A DNA stretch of 64,000 nt from Ephemerocybe angulata (Eukaryota; Basidiomycota; Agaricomycetes; Agaricales; Psathyrellaceae): positions 144,572 to 208,571 of the forward strand of contig JAACJK010000177.1 in assembly GCA_013368325.1 (NCBI GenBank), in the 5' to 3' direction. Shown here in pieces: positions 51,900-63,640 of this stretch. The position numbers and the translations under genes were made by a program. The notes under the pieces were generated by a model. That model was not told where the DNA came from and searched no databases. It saw only the letters and a list, made by a program, of their open reading frames with translations. The first letter of the stretch is position 1, and every line of letters starts with the position of its first letter.

Positions 51900-52800
51900 A
51901 GATGACGATTACTTCTATCGACTCCGACCTCGATGCTGAACTGGACGAATTGGAGGTCGAGAATACAGCGACGCTATTGCCGCGCACGAGCCCGCCCACT
52001 ACGAGTACTCTGGCGCACCCACCGAGGGTCAGACGTACGAGTACGCCAAGACATTCATCGAATTCATCACCCGCGTCACGCCTAACCCCAAAGGCAAGAT
52101 CCTCATTATCAGCGGTGTTATCGCCAACTTTACGAACATCGCGACGACCTTTAAGGGCATCATCCGCGCGCTCAACGAGTACAAGAACCAGCTTATCGCG
52201 CGCCAGGTTGGTGGTATCAAGCCTGGATGCTTCAGGATTGGAAATTCAGGGGGGTACGTCGTCTCTTCTCTATTTCATCGTATCGTGTTTCTGATTTTGC
52301 ATTAGCATGATGGGCAACATCATGGCGTCCAAGCTCTACCACCCTGAATCCGTCGGCTACGCCTCCAAGTCCGGAGGCATGTTCAACGAGCTGAACAACG
52401 TCCTCTCGCTCGTTACGAATGCCACCTACGAGGGAATCGCCACAACGGCGGTGGTGTTACCCCGGCACGGCCTTCATCGACCACCTGCGCTACAAAGTGG
52501 ACCCCGAATGCCAAGATGCTCTTCCTCCTGCGCGAAGTTGGTCGAGGCCGTCAAGGACGAACAGATCAAGAAGCCTATCGTCGGTAGGCTACCAGGACAT
52601 GTGCCAAGGTGTTCCCGACGGAATTGCAGTTCGGGCCTGCGAGGAGCATGGCGCGCCCGGTCGTAGATGTGTCGGATGTTAGTGCTGAAGGTCAGGCACT
52701 CCTTCCAACTTCCCTCCAAGATTTACTATGTAGAACGTCCACCCTTTGTACGGCATTCAGAGCTGATCAATATTATGCGCTTCCAAAGCCCAAGTAATCC
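51900..52800 (+). pseudogene. ATP-citrate lyase gene fragment
   Basis: Reads YEYSGAPTEGQTYEYAKTF, then GKILIISGVIANFTNIATTF and KGIIRALNEYKNQLIARQV (about 51998-52210), the conserved core of ATP-citrate lyase, which makes cytosolic acetyl-CoA. After an intron-like stretch ending TTGCATTAG (52307) it continues [38 protein letters not shown], then broken pieces matching [25 protein letters not shown] and [15 protein letters not shown]. Introns are retained, so it came from genomic DNA, not from mRNA. Numerous small frame breaks show it is dead. Confidence 0.75.
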
Positions 52801-52945
52801 TAAACCATTCCCAATCATCTCTAACCATATTTCCAGTGAAAAAATGGGGTCCTGCGGCTGCATTTCAGTTCTCAAATGTTACGTAGGTCACGATTGCCGA
52901 AACGGACTCGTAAATGCCAGGCGCAAGTCCTGGCCACAGCTCAAG

Positions 52946-53249
52946 TGAGCTTGTTGAGGGGAGCTTCCTTCGATCGGGCCCACATGGTGTAGTACTGGAG
53001 GAATCGCCGGGCGTCGGCGGAACCTCCCTTGAAAGGCTCTGGGCGAGCCATACTGGAACCGGTGGACACGTTGACAGCCCCAACCTGGGTGGTGTTAGAG
53101 GCTGGAGCGGGTGCAGGTGGGGCTACGGCGGAGGCAGCTTGGGTTTGAGCGGTAGCCAGTCTGTTCAGCTGCTCGTTGGTCTTCTCCTGAGCTTGCATAA
53201 GCTTGGTGAAGAGGGCTTCAAGACGTTGGGCAGATGCGGCGTCAGCCAT
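52946..53249 (-). pseudogene. Chromovirus Gag, N-terminal part
   Basis: Starts MADAASAQRLEALFTKLMQA, a helical N-terminus with TNEQLNRLATAQ, then Pro/Ala-rich linker and RPEPFKGGSADARRFLQYYT, a typical Gag capsid start. It ends in WARSKEAPLNKL, where the other gag piece takes over. Confidence 0.85.
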
Positions 53250-53700
53250 GGTAGAGGGTGGACTTGGGTAGTCAGGGAGTTTCGGGGAGTACGGCGGCGG
53301 AGGCGATGATGGGGGTGGGACGCGACTAGGCGGGCTGGTAGGGTGCAGGTATTGTGGGACTAGTGGTAGGACTAGTTCTCCACGGAGGCCAGAGAGGTAG
53401 AAGCCTGGGATAGAATCCTGGGTTTCCTTAGCGTGGGGGCAGGGCTGTTCTGCGCAGTCAGTGTAGCCAATTGCGCCGTTCCAGTCGATGTACCAGTAGA
53501 CTGAGGAGAAGACCGAATCGGTGGTGGATCGGAGATAGGCGGAGTCGATCTGTAGGCCGTGAAGCTGCAGTTCACAGCTGTCTGGTTCAGAGCCGTCAGA
53601 GGCTGCAGGTGAGGGTGAGCGGGTGGGCGCGATGGTGCCGGTGATGTGCGGCTACGGGGCTAAGAGCCAAACACGCCTCTAACCAAAACAACAAACACAA
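53250..53700 (-). other. Probable chromovirus leader
   Basis: Sequence upstream of the gag start on the minus strand. No long conserved frame. The junction with the LTR of element 2 is somewhere around 53650-53800 and cannot be fixed without a second LTR copy. Confidence 0.4.
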
Positions 53701-55029
53701 CACACAACACACACACAACCACACTAGGGTAGCTGAGGGGCAACTCGCTCGAGGTAGAGCGGGCAAAGTAATGTATTGGACTAGAGGACTAGGTCGACTC
53801 TAAGGTACTCGCAACTAGCAAGTTTGAAGGGGAGTTCTAGACTCGACCGCGCTTCGGGGTGATATAGGTTCTCGATGAGAGGGTGGGGTCTCGGGAGGAC
53901 GAGGTCGCTACCACGAGAGGGCTTTCACTAGGCTCGAGAGCTTCGCAAAAGGAACAGAAAACTTAAAGACAATTGGCACGACGACCAGACAGACAGACAG
54001 ACAGACAGATAGCGCGACGGCTAGACTTTAGACTTTGACTTAGAGACTTGAAAGATGAAAACTGGGGGGTAACTGATTTTCTCTAAACTACTCGCGAGAC
54101 TTAAGTACATGCCGAATATTTACAAACAAGCTCGAAGACAAACAGATGAGAAACACATGCGATCGCGATACATTCCAGAACAGTCCAAGTGAAACATAGA
54201 GATAGGAGGGAAGACCTCTCGAGGTTGAACTCAAGGCCAATTAGCGCCCGGGTAAATACCCAAGACTGTGCCGTTGCCACCAACCGACTTCTTCGTACAC
54301 GCCGCGCCACCCGTCTCGTGTGGGACGACCTATTCTTATCTCTGATTGTGGTTCCCCTCTGATAGAGTGGAGCCGGGGGTGATCATTCCGATACCCGGGC
54401 TGGGAGACCGTGCGGGCGCCTAAGATGTGCCGGTTCCGCCTCTCCTGTGTTACACGCGGGTGCCTGTACTGAGTTCTCCCCTCAGCCGATGGCGATCCCA
54501 GAACTTTCCCGAGACGTGGTTTGATTGCGAACATCTCGAGGTGTGATCGACCTCTCGACGTGCCACCTCTCGTGAAGATCAAGTCGCGCGGGAGCTATAC
54601 TCCGGCACTTATCAGGGGCTCGGGTGCAATCCCTCTCGACTACTGATGTCACGGTGATCTCTCGACTCTGGGTGTGGCGAGAGTGTTCTCGCGAGATACG
54701 AAGGGATGGGTAGGGGGCTTCCCATTGATATGCACTACTCTGCCTATGTCCGTTACTTGCCAAGTCGATCCCATAGTTGTCCCGCGCGTGTCTCCTTAAA
54801 GTAGCAAGTGTCTCGCGAAGGTAGGTCTTACCTGCTTGAGGCTACTCGTCACTTCTCGTAGTCCCGCGCGTAGGTCAGAGAGGCTAAGTCAGCAGCTCTG
54901 GGCTCGGCTCTGACTCTTGTTCCCCTTTACATTGGTGCAGGTCTTTTGATAGATGATATGTAGTGGGAATCGCGTATTTATTAAGGTAAATCGCGATTTT
55001 TAGTGGGTAGACGCGCTGAAGGCGCATCA
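53701..55029 (-). repeat. 3' LTR of element 2 (left end uncertain)
   Basis: On the minus strand it starts TGATGCGCC right after the polypurine tract, matching the TGAT start of element 1. By analogy with the 1.2-kb LTR of element 1 it should end near 53700-53850. It includes a CAGA microsatellite (about 53988-54008). Confidence 0.6.
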
Positions 55030-55042
55030 TCTCCCCCCAACT
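55030..55042 (-). other. Polypurine tract of element 2
   Basis: AGTTGGGGGGAGA on the minus strand, directly before the LTR start TGATGCGCC; nearly the same as that of element 1. Confidence 0.85.
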
Positions 55043-55453
55043 GAAATCTAGACTGTCCTCAGTCCTTTTGATACCGCTACCCAACTTCGTTCTTGTCCTC
55101 TCGCGAGTTCACCGACCTGTCTGCCTCGCCTCAGTCCTTTGCCGCGAGGTCCCCGGTTCATTCTGATCCCGAGACGTCTTAACAACCCTGTACCCTCGAC
55201 TCTATTGATTCTAAGTTTTTCCCGGTGCTTGCAGGTTTAGCCCGCGTCACATCCTTCTCGCGTAGTTCTCGACATGTCATGTCATTCGAAGCGCGCTCTG
55301 AATGTTCTCCCAGGATTCTTCTGCGTTATCCATTCCCGGGCTCATGTCACAAATGTCACATTTGTCTTCACATATAGCCCGGTCTTCTTGGGGACTTTCT
55401 CACTCGCGCTTCGCCTCTCTTCGTACTCTCTCCTCTCTTCTCTTTCTACACCG
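55043..55453 (+). promoter_or_regulatory. Upstream region of antisense gene a in element 2
   Basis: No gene. Pyrimidine-rich close to the ATG (CTCTTCGTACTCTCTCC), as in many fungal promoters. A CATATAG at about 55371 is a weak TATA candidate. Confidence 0.4.
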
Positions 55454-57501
55454 ATGGCCGATCCTTCCCTTGGTATGGCCGCCGAGATGGTGGCTGCGCT
55501 TCAGGCGGCGACGGCGTCCCCGGACTGGAGTCTTCAAAAGCTAAACGCCTTCTACGATCAGTGGATCCGCGTAGTGGTAAGCCGACTCTCGTCTGCTCTA
55601 CGATCGACGCTAAGAGTTCTTTTCTTTCTCGATCCACAGCAACTCATCCATACCAACCCTCTGCTAACTCAGCATCCCAACTTCCCCGCTTTTCGCAGCT
55701 ACATAGCGTACTACCTCGGCCAGGCCACTTCTGATAAGAAAACCAAACGCTCCCTTTCGTCGGCGCTCGATCCCAAAGCTCAGTGGGCCGCGCCCCTCTT
55801 TCCACCAAATCCTCCGCCCTCCGACTGGCCTACTCCCGCTACACCTCCTTCTTCCAAGGCCCCTTCCTCGGGTTCCTCTCGGAAAGCTCAAGGCACGGTG
55901 TCCGCGCCCCTTGCCCGGTGTGTAGCCTCGATGCTCGTTTTGGCGGTGTACTCACATTCTTCTCCAGCGTCAACGCGCACATCTCCAGTTCCAAACCTTC
56001 CACTTCGCGTCCGAAAGCTCCAGGCACCCGAGAGCGGATTGCGACGCAACCGGCGCCTATTTCGCTCGGTGAGACCAAGGACGTCGGTCGGCGCCATCAA
56101 GGGGCTGGCCTTAGTTCCGCTCGTCCCGCCGAGGTTCCATCCAAGCGCAAGTCTTCTGGTGACACTGGGGTACGTCGCGTTCTCTCCGTCCTTCTCGGTC
56201 CACTTATCTGAACAGTTCTTGGGCGTGCAGCCGCCTCCCCTCAAGAAGATCAAAGTCGAGCCGACTTCGTCATCCCGCGGTGCTGGTCCCTCCTCGTCTG
56301 CCAAAACTTCGTCTTCAAAAGGCAAGGGCCGTGCCACGCAGCCTCCGCCCTCTCCGTACACTGCCCATCAACTTCGCCCGCACATTCCTAGGAACGCTAG
56401 GACTGCGATCGACGTCGACTCCTATGATCCCGAACAGTCCGACGATGCTGCTTCGTCTAGCGGCTCTTCCAGCATTACCGGGGACTTCGTTGGAGACGCT
56501 GGGGGCGACGCTGAGGATGCTGGAGACGACGGCGAGGGCGAGGTCGACGAGGCGCAAAGCCGCAGGCAACTTATGGCTGCGAAGCAGGCCGCCGCCTTTC
56601 AAGCTCATCAGCTCGCCATGGCCGAGGTCCTTCAGCACTTAGTGCCGCCCTCCCAGCTCCTCTCGTCTCGTTCCGACGTCAAGCTCCTCAAGCGCGTCAC
56701 CACTCCTCCTCCTAGGGTTGGTCCCTCTTTCTCCATTACCACTTCGTTACTCACCTCTCGATCCCAGCCGCCTCCTCCTTGCGGTCGATGCATCGCTCGA
56801 GGTGCACTTCCGGAGTGCGTCGAGGACCCTAAAGACCCCCACGGGAAGTGCTTGGCCTGTAAGACCTCGAGCCAGTCGTGCTCGTGGGCTCCTTCGATAC
56901 GCCCTCCTCGCGTCACCTTACCTCAAGTCCGGGAGATAGAGTTCCTCACGAGTCAGGCGCCGAGCGTCAACAGTACGTTCTACCCTTCGCGCCATCCTGG
57001 TTCCGTTTTACTCACCTCCCCCATTCTCTAGATGCTAATCGCGCTTTCCAAACGCTCGTCGTCGAGCACGCCATGTACGACGAGATGCGCAAGCTTTGCG
57101 AGTTCCAGGCCCTCAAGGTCGACGCCGCTCAATCATTCCTCGCGAACATCCTAAACAGCACTCGCGACTGTGGCTCCGACGAGCTCATCAAGAGCATCGC
57201 TTCCTCCTCTTGGTACGCCGCCGCCGAGAACCGAGGAACCAGTCAAGGCACCGTCGCGTTCCCCGTCGTCAACCCTGCCAACTTCATTACTCCGGCCTCC
57301 AATCCACTTCCTTCGTCGTCGTCGCCTGCCGCTCCTCAAATCGCGGTCCTCCCTTCGTCAGGTTCGTCTTCGCAGGTCGAGGACGACCACTCGGTCGAAC
57401 AGGAGCTGGGAGGCGAAGTTCGTGACGGGGGTGTTCCCATCGACGAGGAGGAAGAAGGCGAAGCGGCGTTGGATGCGCAGGACGCTCCTCCCGTTGCTTA
57501 G
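55454..57501 (+). CDS. Antisense accessory gene a of element 2 (cysteine-cluster nuclear protein)
   Basis: Exons 55454-55576, 55640-55917, 55968-56169, 56216-56972 and 57032-57501 join in frame (609 residues). A further 51-base in-frame intron (about 56716-56766) may also be removed. Donors are GTAAG, GTGTG, GTACG, GTACG. Layout mirrors element 1: short N-terminal helical part (LQKLNAFYDQWIRVV), Pro/Ser-rich region, nuclear-signal-like PPLKKIKVE, acidic stretch, a six-cysteine cluster CGRCIARGALPEC...CLACKTSSQSC (about residues 390-420; spacing 2-8-10-2-6), helix (MYDEMRKLCEFQALKV), and an acidic tail (DEEEEGEAALDAQD). The second gap is 8, not 6, residues, so it is a Zn2Cys6-like variant. Nuclear regulator is an inference. 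Confidence 0.78.
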
Positions 57502-58082
57502 GCGCTCGGCTTCCCCTTTTCTTGGACTCTTCTCTCTCAAACAGACACTGACTCTTACGTATCACCTATACTTCGACACCACTACTATGGCTTCCATGTA
57601 CCTTCCCATTCACGTCTCAAATGTATTGCGCTCGTATTTTGACGTCTCGTAGCTCTTTGATTGGTTTCGCGCATTTTAAGCGCCCGTGTGAAGGTGTGCA
57701 GTTCCACCTCTCGAGGTAAGATTTCTCTATCTCTCGGCTTCACTTCTTGGTATCCTGGCGGAGGATCGACAGGGGCTCGACCTTGTCGATCGCACCTCTC
57801 GCCTGGAACCTTCGTCGTAGTCACGGTCCTCGAGATCTCGGTTTAGCCGTTAAGCGCCCCCCTGTTTGATGGCGCGCGGGTGCAATTACGCTCCCCTTCC
57901 ATAGCGTTTCACGCGTGCAATTCCTCTCAGCTTCGCTGCCGCGCGATATTCCTCGCGCCGAGCTATTCTGGCATCCTATTCCACGCGCTACCTCACATGT
58001 CGCCATCTCTGGGTGCCGGACTCCGAGACCCAATGCTAGATTATGACTTAGACCCCTGTTCCCGCTCCAGTTCTCTCTCGAG
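57502..58082 (+). promoter_or_regulatory. Spacer between antisense genes a and b of element 2, with TTAAGCGCCC sites
   Basis: TTAAGCGCCC occurs at 57676-57685 and 57850-57859, upstream of gene b. The same core lies upstream of gene a in element 1. No coding sequence seen. Confidence 0.45.
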
Positions 58083-58090
58083 TATAAATA
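58083..58090 (+). promoter_or_regulatory. TATA box of antisense gene b, element 2
   Basis: TATAAATA 55-62 bases upstream of the ATG at 58145, showing this antisense gene has its own core promoter rather than using the LTR. Confidence 0.65.
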
Positions 58091-58144
58091 CTGGGGAGTT
58101 TTCTCTCCTTTTCAGCATCGATTTACTCGACCTTCTCTCTCTCA

Positions 58145-59655
58145 ATGCCTGTCGTTCCTTCCCCTTCTCCTTCTCCTCCTCCTGAGGCTGCTGCTCCGGC
58201 GTCTCCCAGGTCTATCCTTCGCACTTTCAATGAAGGTGCGAATGACCTTGAAGACCACCTCTTAGGGACCAGCATTACGTCCCTCACCCAAGTTCGCAAC
58301 GATTGCCTCAAGCACATCCTTCCTGGTTCCAAGACCTTGAACCCTCGTGCCGCCAACGCGGTTAGTCGCGCCCAAGAGGGCTTGTTTGACCTCGTTGTAC
58401 GTTCGGTTCTTACAGATCTCCTTACCCCGTGACTGACCCTTCTCATAGGAGCCACCTGCGGTCGAAGCCGTTCTTAAGCACAACTCTCGTCACCGTCGCA
58501 TCGTTGGGAAACTCCATGCCGCGTTGACTGCTCACCAGGCCGCGTTCTCTTCTCGCGAGGTCACACCTCCGGATAACGAGAAGCTCGAGCTGGTTCTCAA
58601 GTACCTGGGCGAGTGCCGCGAAAGTTACGGTCCGCGTCAGGATACCCCGATGCCTACCGCTGCTTCTGCGGCTACCGCGGCCGATGGCGATGCCACTGTT
58701 CGTGCCGCGAAGTCTACCGCGTCTTCCTTGGCTCGTGCATACTCTCCTTCATCGTCTTATCTTCTCTTTTCTGATTCATCCTCTCCCTAGGCGTCTTGTT
58801 CCCTGTCGCTGAGTCTGTTACTCCGGCTGAGGAGAGTGCTCCCTCTAAGGGTAAAGCTAAGGCTAGTGCTCCTGCCCCTGAGGACATTGAGGTACGTATC
58901 CTATGTTTCTCTCCTGTAGCCCGTTGCTTACTCTCGCGTTCTCTAGGAGATCACCTTCTTGGAACCTCAGGATGTGGTCATGGCCGATGCCTCTGCCAAC
59001 AATGCTCGTCGCGGCCGTTCTGCTCGCGGCGGTGCTGCTGGGGTATGCATCTTTCTTTCTTCCCACTTTCTCCTTCTGACTTCGTTCCTAGGGCTCTCGT
59101 ACTCGTCCCACTCGTGGTGGTAGCACCAACTCGTCCGGCGGAGTCCGCATGTTGGACCACTCTCAGGTTCCTAACATGGACACCGGTTCTCCTATGTTTA
59201 TGAAGGCCCAGCAAGTTAACAACAAGAGGTCTCGCCAGGGAGAGGTTCATCGCGAGGCTCAGGCTTCTGGTTCTCGAGGCTCTGGGAACCGTCTTTTCCC
59301 TGACGGTAACCTCGTCGAGTATAGTGCGCCTTCTCCCTTCGATTTCCTTATGTCCTCGGGCTTACTCTCTCTTGTAGTCGATGATCGCGCGATCTCTAAC
59401 CAGTACGTTCAGGGAGTGGTCTCCAACTCGCTCAAGTTGGTTCGCGACTTCGCCAACCAGACTCAGAACAAGGAGAACCTCCGTGTTATTATTGGCGAGA
59501 CCCGCGGCGTCATGTTGCAGGTTATTCACAAGCTTCAGATCTACACTGGTTTCTGCCAGATCCTCAACGAGGAGTACACCACTTTGAAGGCTTCTCTTCT
59601 TTCTCTCAACGACAACTCTGCTGCTTCTTCTTCTGCTCCTTCTACCTCTACTTAG
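58145..59655 (+). CDS. Antisense accessory gene b of element 2
   Basis: Five exons, 58145-58396, 58449-58734, 58791-58891, 58947-59042 and 59092-59655, sum to 1299 bases: exactly 432 codons plus stop. Introns are 49-56 bases, all GT-AG. The protein starts with a Pro-rich tip, then helical stretches (SILRTFNEGANDLEDHLLG, KLELVLKYLGECRESYG), an Ala/Ser/Lys-rich linker, an Arg/Gly patch (RRGRSARGG, RTRPTRGGS) and a helical C-terminal domain (SLKLVRDFANQTQNKEN, MLQVIHKLQIYTGFCQILN). No known domain recognised. Same position and orientation as gene b of element 1, but sequence similarity was not obvious by eye, so homology is inferred from placement. Confidence 0.78.
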
Positions 59656-59899
59656 GTTCGCTTTAGTAGTCTTGGATCCGCTGAACCAGCTTTAGTCTAA
59701 TCGCGTAGTCCCTTCGAACGGTTTTTGCTCTCTAGTTTTCCGCTTTCGATGTCAATATGATTCTCGTTTGGACCTTTCTCTAAAATCGCAAAATTTCGGA
59801 GTAAGATAATCTTTATGTTAAGTATTGAGTTCGGGTAGTACCCTCTCTCTCCCCCAACTAAAAAATCATCGTCCTCGATGACTCTGCGAACCGCTCGAC
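59656..59899. other. Convergent spacer between gene b and pol of element 2
   Basis: No coding sequence. It separates the 3' ends of the plus-strand accessory gene and the minus-strand pol. Confidence 0.5.
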
Positions 59900-62800
59900 C
59901 TAATCGTCGTCTTCCTCAGGGTCACCTCTCGGCATTCCTTTAAATGCTAAGTCCTCAATGTACCCTGTTTCCGACTCTTCTTCCATCTCTTCCAGCGTGG
60001 ACGGCTCTATGTCGATGAAGTCATGAATTGACGCAGGGAGAGGAATGCGTTTCCTCGCGTGATATGGGATGACTCTGAAGGCACCAACGGCGCTCTGTAG
60101 GACGGCACCATCCATTTCTGCGAGAATGTACGCTCCTCCCTTATTACGTGCAATCACCACCAAAGGGCCCAAATACCTCGGCTTCATTTTCTTGTCGAGA
60201 CTTTTCTCAATACTCGTATTGCGCATTAATACTAAGTCTCCGCGTTTGAATTTGAAGTCTCGGATTGTCCGTGCATACTCCTTTTCGTATTTCACGACGC
60301 GTTCTCTTTTCTCCTTATCAACTCGACTCCTCATGTTCTCGACTAAGTCCCTATGCTTAGCTAAACCTTTCGCGCGCTGCGCCAGAAGCTCCTCTGTGGT
60401 CATAGGACCGCTTGGAGGCTCGACTAGCCAAGTTGCTTCCTGGATGTCTAATGGCAGAACTGGTTCCGCGCCGGTGACCATGAAGAACGGAGAGACTCCG
60501 AATCGACGTCGTACCGTTACGCGGTCCGCCCACATAATGTGTTGGAAGTACCAGTACCATTGTTTCGCGACACCATTGGTTGCTTTGAACAGCATGTCGC
60601 GGACGTCGTAGTGGGGACGCTCGATCCGACCATTGGCCTTAGAGTTGTACGGCGAGATCTTAATTCCCTTAATGCCATACTTATCCTCAAGCCATTTCGT
60701 AGCCTTCACGAACGCGCCTCCATTGTCCGTAACAATCTCCCTCATGCATCCCCATCTCGTGATGATCTCCAATAACCACGCGCCGATCTGTGCGCCTGTT
60801 TCTTCTTTCAAGGGCTTGCCCTCCATCCAAGAAGACAGCGCACACCGACCATGCACAATGTACTTGCAGCCGTTGCTCGCGGGAGTCATTTGCAACACAT
60901 CCGCGTGCAACACTTGGAAGATCGACGGAGTATCCGTGACTTGTGGTGGGATCTTCAACAGTAGCTTTGTCCTCAGCTGGCAAACGTGACAGGTCTTTAC
61001 ATACCAGTTCACATCTCCTTCGAGTTCAGGCCACCAGAAGCGCTTCAGTAGAACCTGAGTGGTGGCCCACGCGCCTCGGTGTCCAAGTGCGTCGTGTGCG
61101 GCCCTCATCATGTACATACGGTTCTCCTTAGGCACAACTAGCTGTGGGTGACCAGTTTGTCTTCGATACAGCTTTCCTTCTTTTTCGAAGTAATGGCTGC
61201 ACTCTCGGACCCACTTGCCCACATCTGCCGGCTTCAATCCCTCGGGCGCTTGTAGCGGCCCCTTTAGCCACTTAGCTATTTTGGGTAGGCGCTCGTCTGT
61301 GTCCCGCGCTTGTTGGGATTGTCTCGCGTCATCGTACGCCTCTATCTCTTCTTCATCCATTTTCAACTCTGCATCTGGCAACATCTCGACGTTGACCAAC
61401 TGTGCTCGCGTCGCCGTTCGGACATGTCGCGAGACACCAGTCAGAACTCTGTCATCCTCGAAATCGGCTTCAGGGATCGTGACATTGAGGAGATATCCTC
61501 CTCGCGTGTCAATCTCATGTTTGAAGTCCTCGAAGTCGAGCGGGTCCGGATCCTCTGGGTTAGGTTTCGAGTATCCTCTCAGTCCGTCGCCCGATTCTCC
61601 TTGGTGGTCGTAGGGCTGGTGCGGCGGATCCTCGGGCATGCGATCACGCCTGGAAAGTCCATCCGCGGCAAAGGTCTTGCCTGCTACGTGCCGTAGCTCG
61701 AAGTGATACATCAGAATGTTCTCAATCCATCGGTTAATGGTAGCGTTAGGACCCATTTCCGGATTGTTGAGCATTCCTTTAATGTATTGAGCATCGGTTT
61801 CTACCACTAGACGTCTGCAGCCAATGAGCCAGTATTTGTTCTCCTGCAATGCTCTCATTAATCCGAATAACTCTCGTTTTGGTTGGGAGTAGCGAGCCTC
61901 GCGCGGAGTCATGGTAGTCGAGCCAAAACGCGCGTACCACCACTTCTTAAGGTCTGCATTGTCTTGTTGACTTATGTACCAGCCGATCGCTTTGTAGGAC
62001 GTGTCGACTGAGAGCTTGATCTCGGTGTTAACATCGTAGTCCAGGGACCTTAGGCATGGTGCGTCTCGGACTGCATCCTTTAAGTCTCGCATCGCGGCGT
62101 CCTGAGCTTCTCCCCACTCGAAGGGTTGGTCAATCCTTGTCAGCTTCTGGATCGCGTCTGCGCGTTTAGCATAGTCACGGATGAATATTCTCATCGTCCC
62201 CACTGTTCCTAAGAAGGCGCGGACATCGCTGACAGACTGACAAGGTCCCCACCTCTCGATGACACCTACTCTCTCTGGCAGTGGTTTTCGACCTTCATAG
62301 GTACATAAATGGCCAACCACCACAAACTCGTCTGCGCACAGTACGGACTTCTTTCCTGAGAATGTGCCGCCACTGTACTTCATTCTCTCCACTACACGGT
62401 TGAGATTCTGGAAATGCTCCCATACAAATCTTCGGATACCAGGGTTCTCGGGTATAGTCTCGCACGTACCGTCGGCTTTCTCGTATCTAGTACGAGGTCC
62501 ACCTACGGGCACATCATCCAAAAACGGCCAAGTGACTTCTGGTATTTCTTCTTGTAAGATATGGGTGACATCGTCGTGGAAGATGGGCACGGAATTGGTC
62601 CATCCCATGGGTAGGGTTACCAATCTCATCGCACCGAAGGGTGTTTGGAATGTGGTGAGGTCTCGCGAGGAAGGTGATAATAACCTCTCGTCGTATCCTA
62701 CATATAAATCCAGACAGCCTCCACACGACCTTCCTGCGAACTTACTCGCCAACTCTTCCGTTGCTGGGGGCACTCCCGAGTGAGCGATTGTAACTGCGTT

Positions 62801-63640
62801 CAGCGGCTCTAAGCTGTGTACAATCCTCAGACTCTCTCCATCTTTCTTCAACACGCAAAACCACCTCGACCTGTACGATGAGTTCGAAGGCTCGTACACG
62901 CCGGCATCTATTTTGCTCTTGATCATGGCACACACGCGATCATACAAGCCTGGGGGAATAGGAATGTTCTAAGCGCCCAAGGGGGTGTGAGGGGTCGTGG
63001 GTATCTCTACTGGCGGGAAGAACTCTGGTTTAAAGCTCCCCCTTTCGGAATCATCCCAAGCGAAGCCTTCTTCATGTATCGAGACGAAGTTATGTAGTAG
63101 TTTCCTTTCTTCGTCCACAAGAAAGTCCCCTTATGCAGCTTGTCCATGTCCTCCTTCCTCTCTTGTGTGTAGCGCCCAGTGGGTTTGAACTCCGAAGGTC
63201 TAGTTGGTAGCTCAGGGAGGTTCGCGAGCGGGTCACCTTTAATGTCCCAATGATGCGAAACCTCTCGTCTAAGTGCCCCATAACCGGTTGACTTTATCAG
63301 CCACCTTCTTGTATTCGTGCCCTTCGAGACTCCCTTGACTTGGCTTTCGCTTTCTGATCTTGGGAGGTCATCGCTGGTTGCGTCTCCATGACTAACTGTA
63401 CTCTCTTTTCACTATCTGGGTTTTCTATGGTCGAGAGGTAGTTTTGAAATACCTCTCGTCCTTTTCTGTCATCTTCGTCGCCTTCTGGAGTTCCCTCGAA
63501 GTACGACTGTAGATACGCTCTCTGTAACTCTTCTTGACTGAATACGCTCTCTGTGGGTCTCACGACTTGGGTTAGGCTAATTTTGCCAGTCCTGTCATCT
63601 CTCTCGAGGATTAGACCCACTTCCCCCTGATCACCGTTGA
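59900..63640 (-). pseudogene. Pol of element 2: RT, RNase H, integrase, N-terminal part damaged
   Basis: An uninterrupted 1015-codon frame (62947-59900) holds RT (WFCVLKKDGESLRIVHSLEPLN, YVGYDERL, LPMGWTNSVPIFHDDV, catalytic FLDDVPV), RNase H (SVDTSYKAIGWY, PKRELFGLM, VETDAQYI, AADGLSRRD) and integrase (zinc H...H...CHVCQL; DDE in HADVLQM, VTDNGGAF, GRIERPHYDV; tail MKPRYLGPLVVIAR). Upstream, the first quarter of RT is broken by an in-frame TAG (62969-62971) and frameshifts near 63290 and 63130, though the pieces GDPLANLPELPTRPSEF and FAWDDSERGSFKPEFF are clear. Probably inactive, with an intact catalytic core. Confidence 0.9.

Larger units (their letters stand above)
47829..53249 (-). mobile_element. 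Deletion derivative of a Ty3/gypsy chromovirus, gag split by a 3.3-kb insert
   Basis: Minus-strand order: Gag N-terminus (53249-52946), a 3.3-kb unrelated stretch, Gag remainder (49648-48614), protease (48617-48145), then directly the chromodomain end of integrase (48145-47846). RT, RNase H and the integrase core are missing. The two gag pieces share an identical 46-bp stretch. Non-autonomous and dead. A 5' LTR was not found. Confidence 0.82.
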
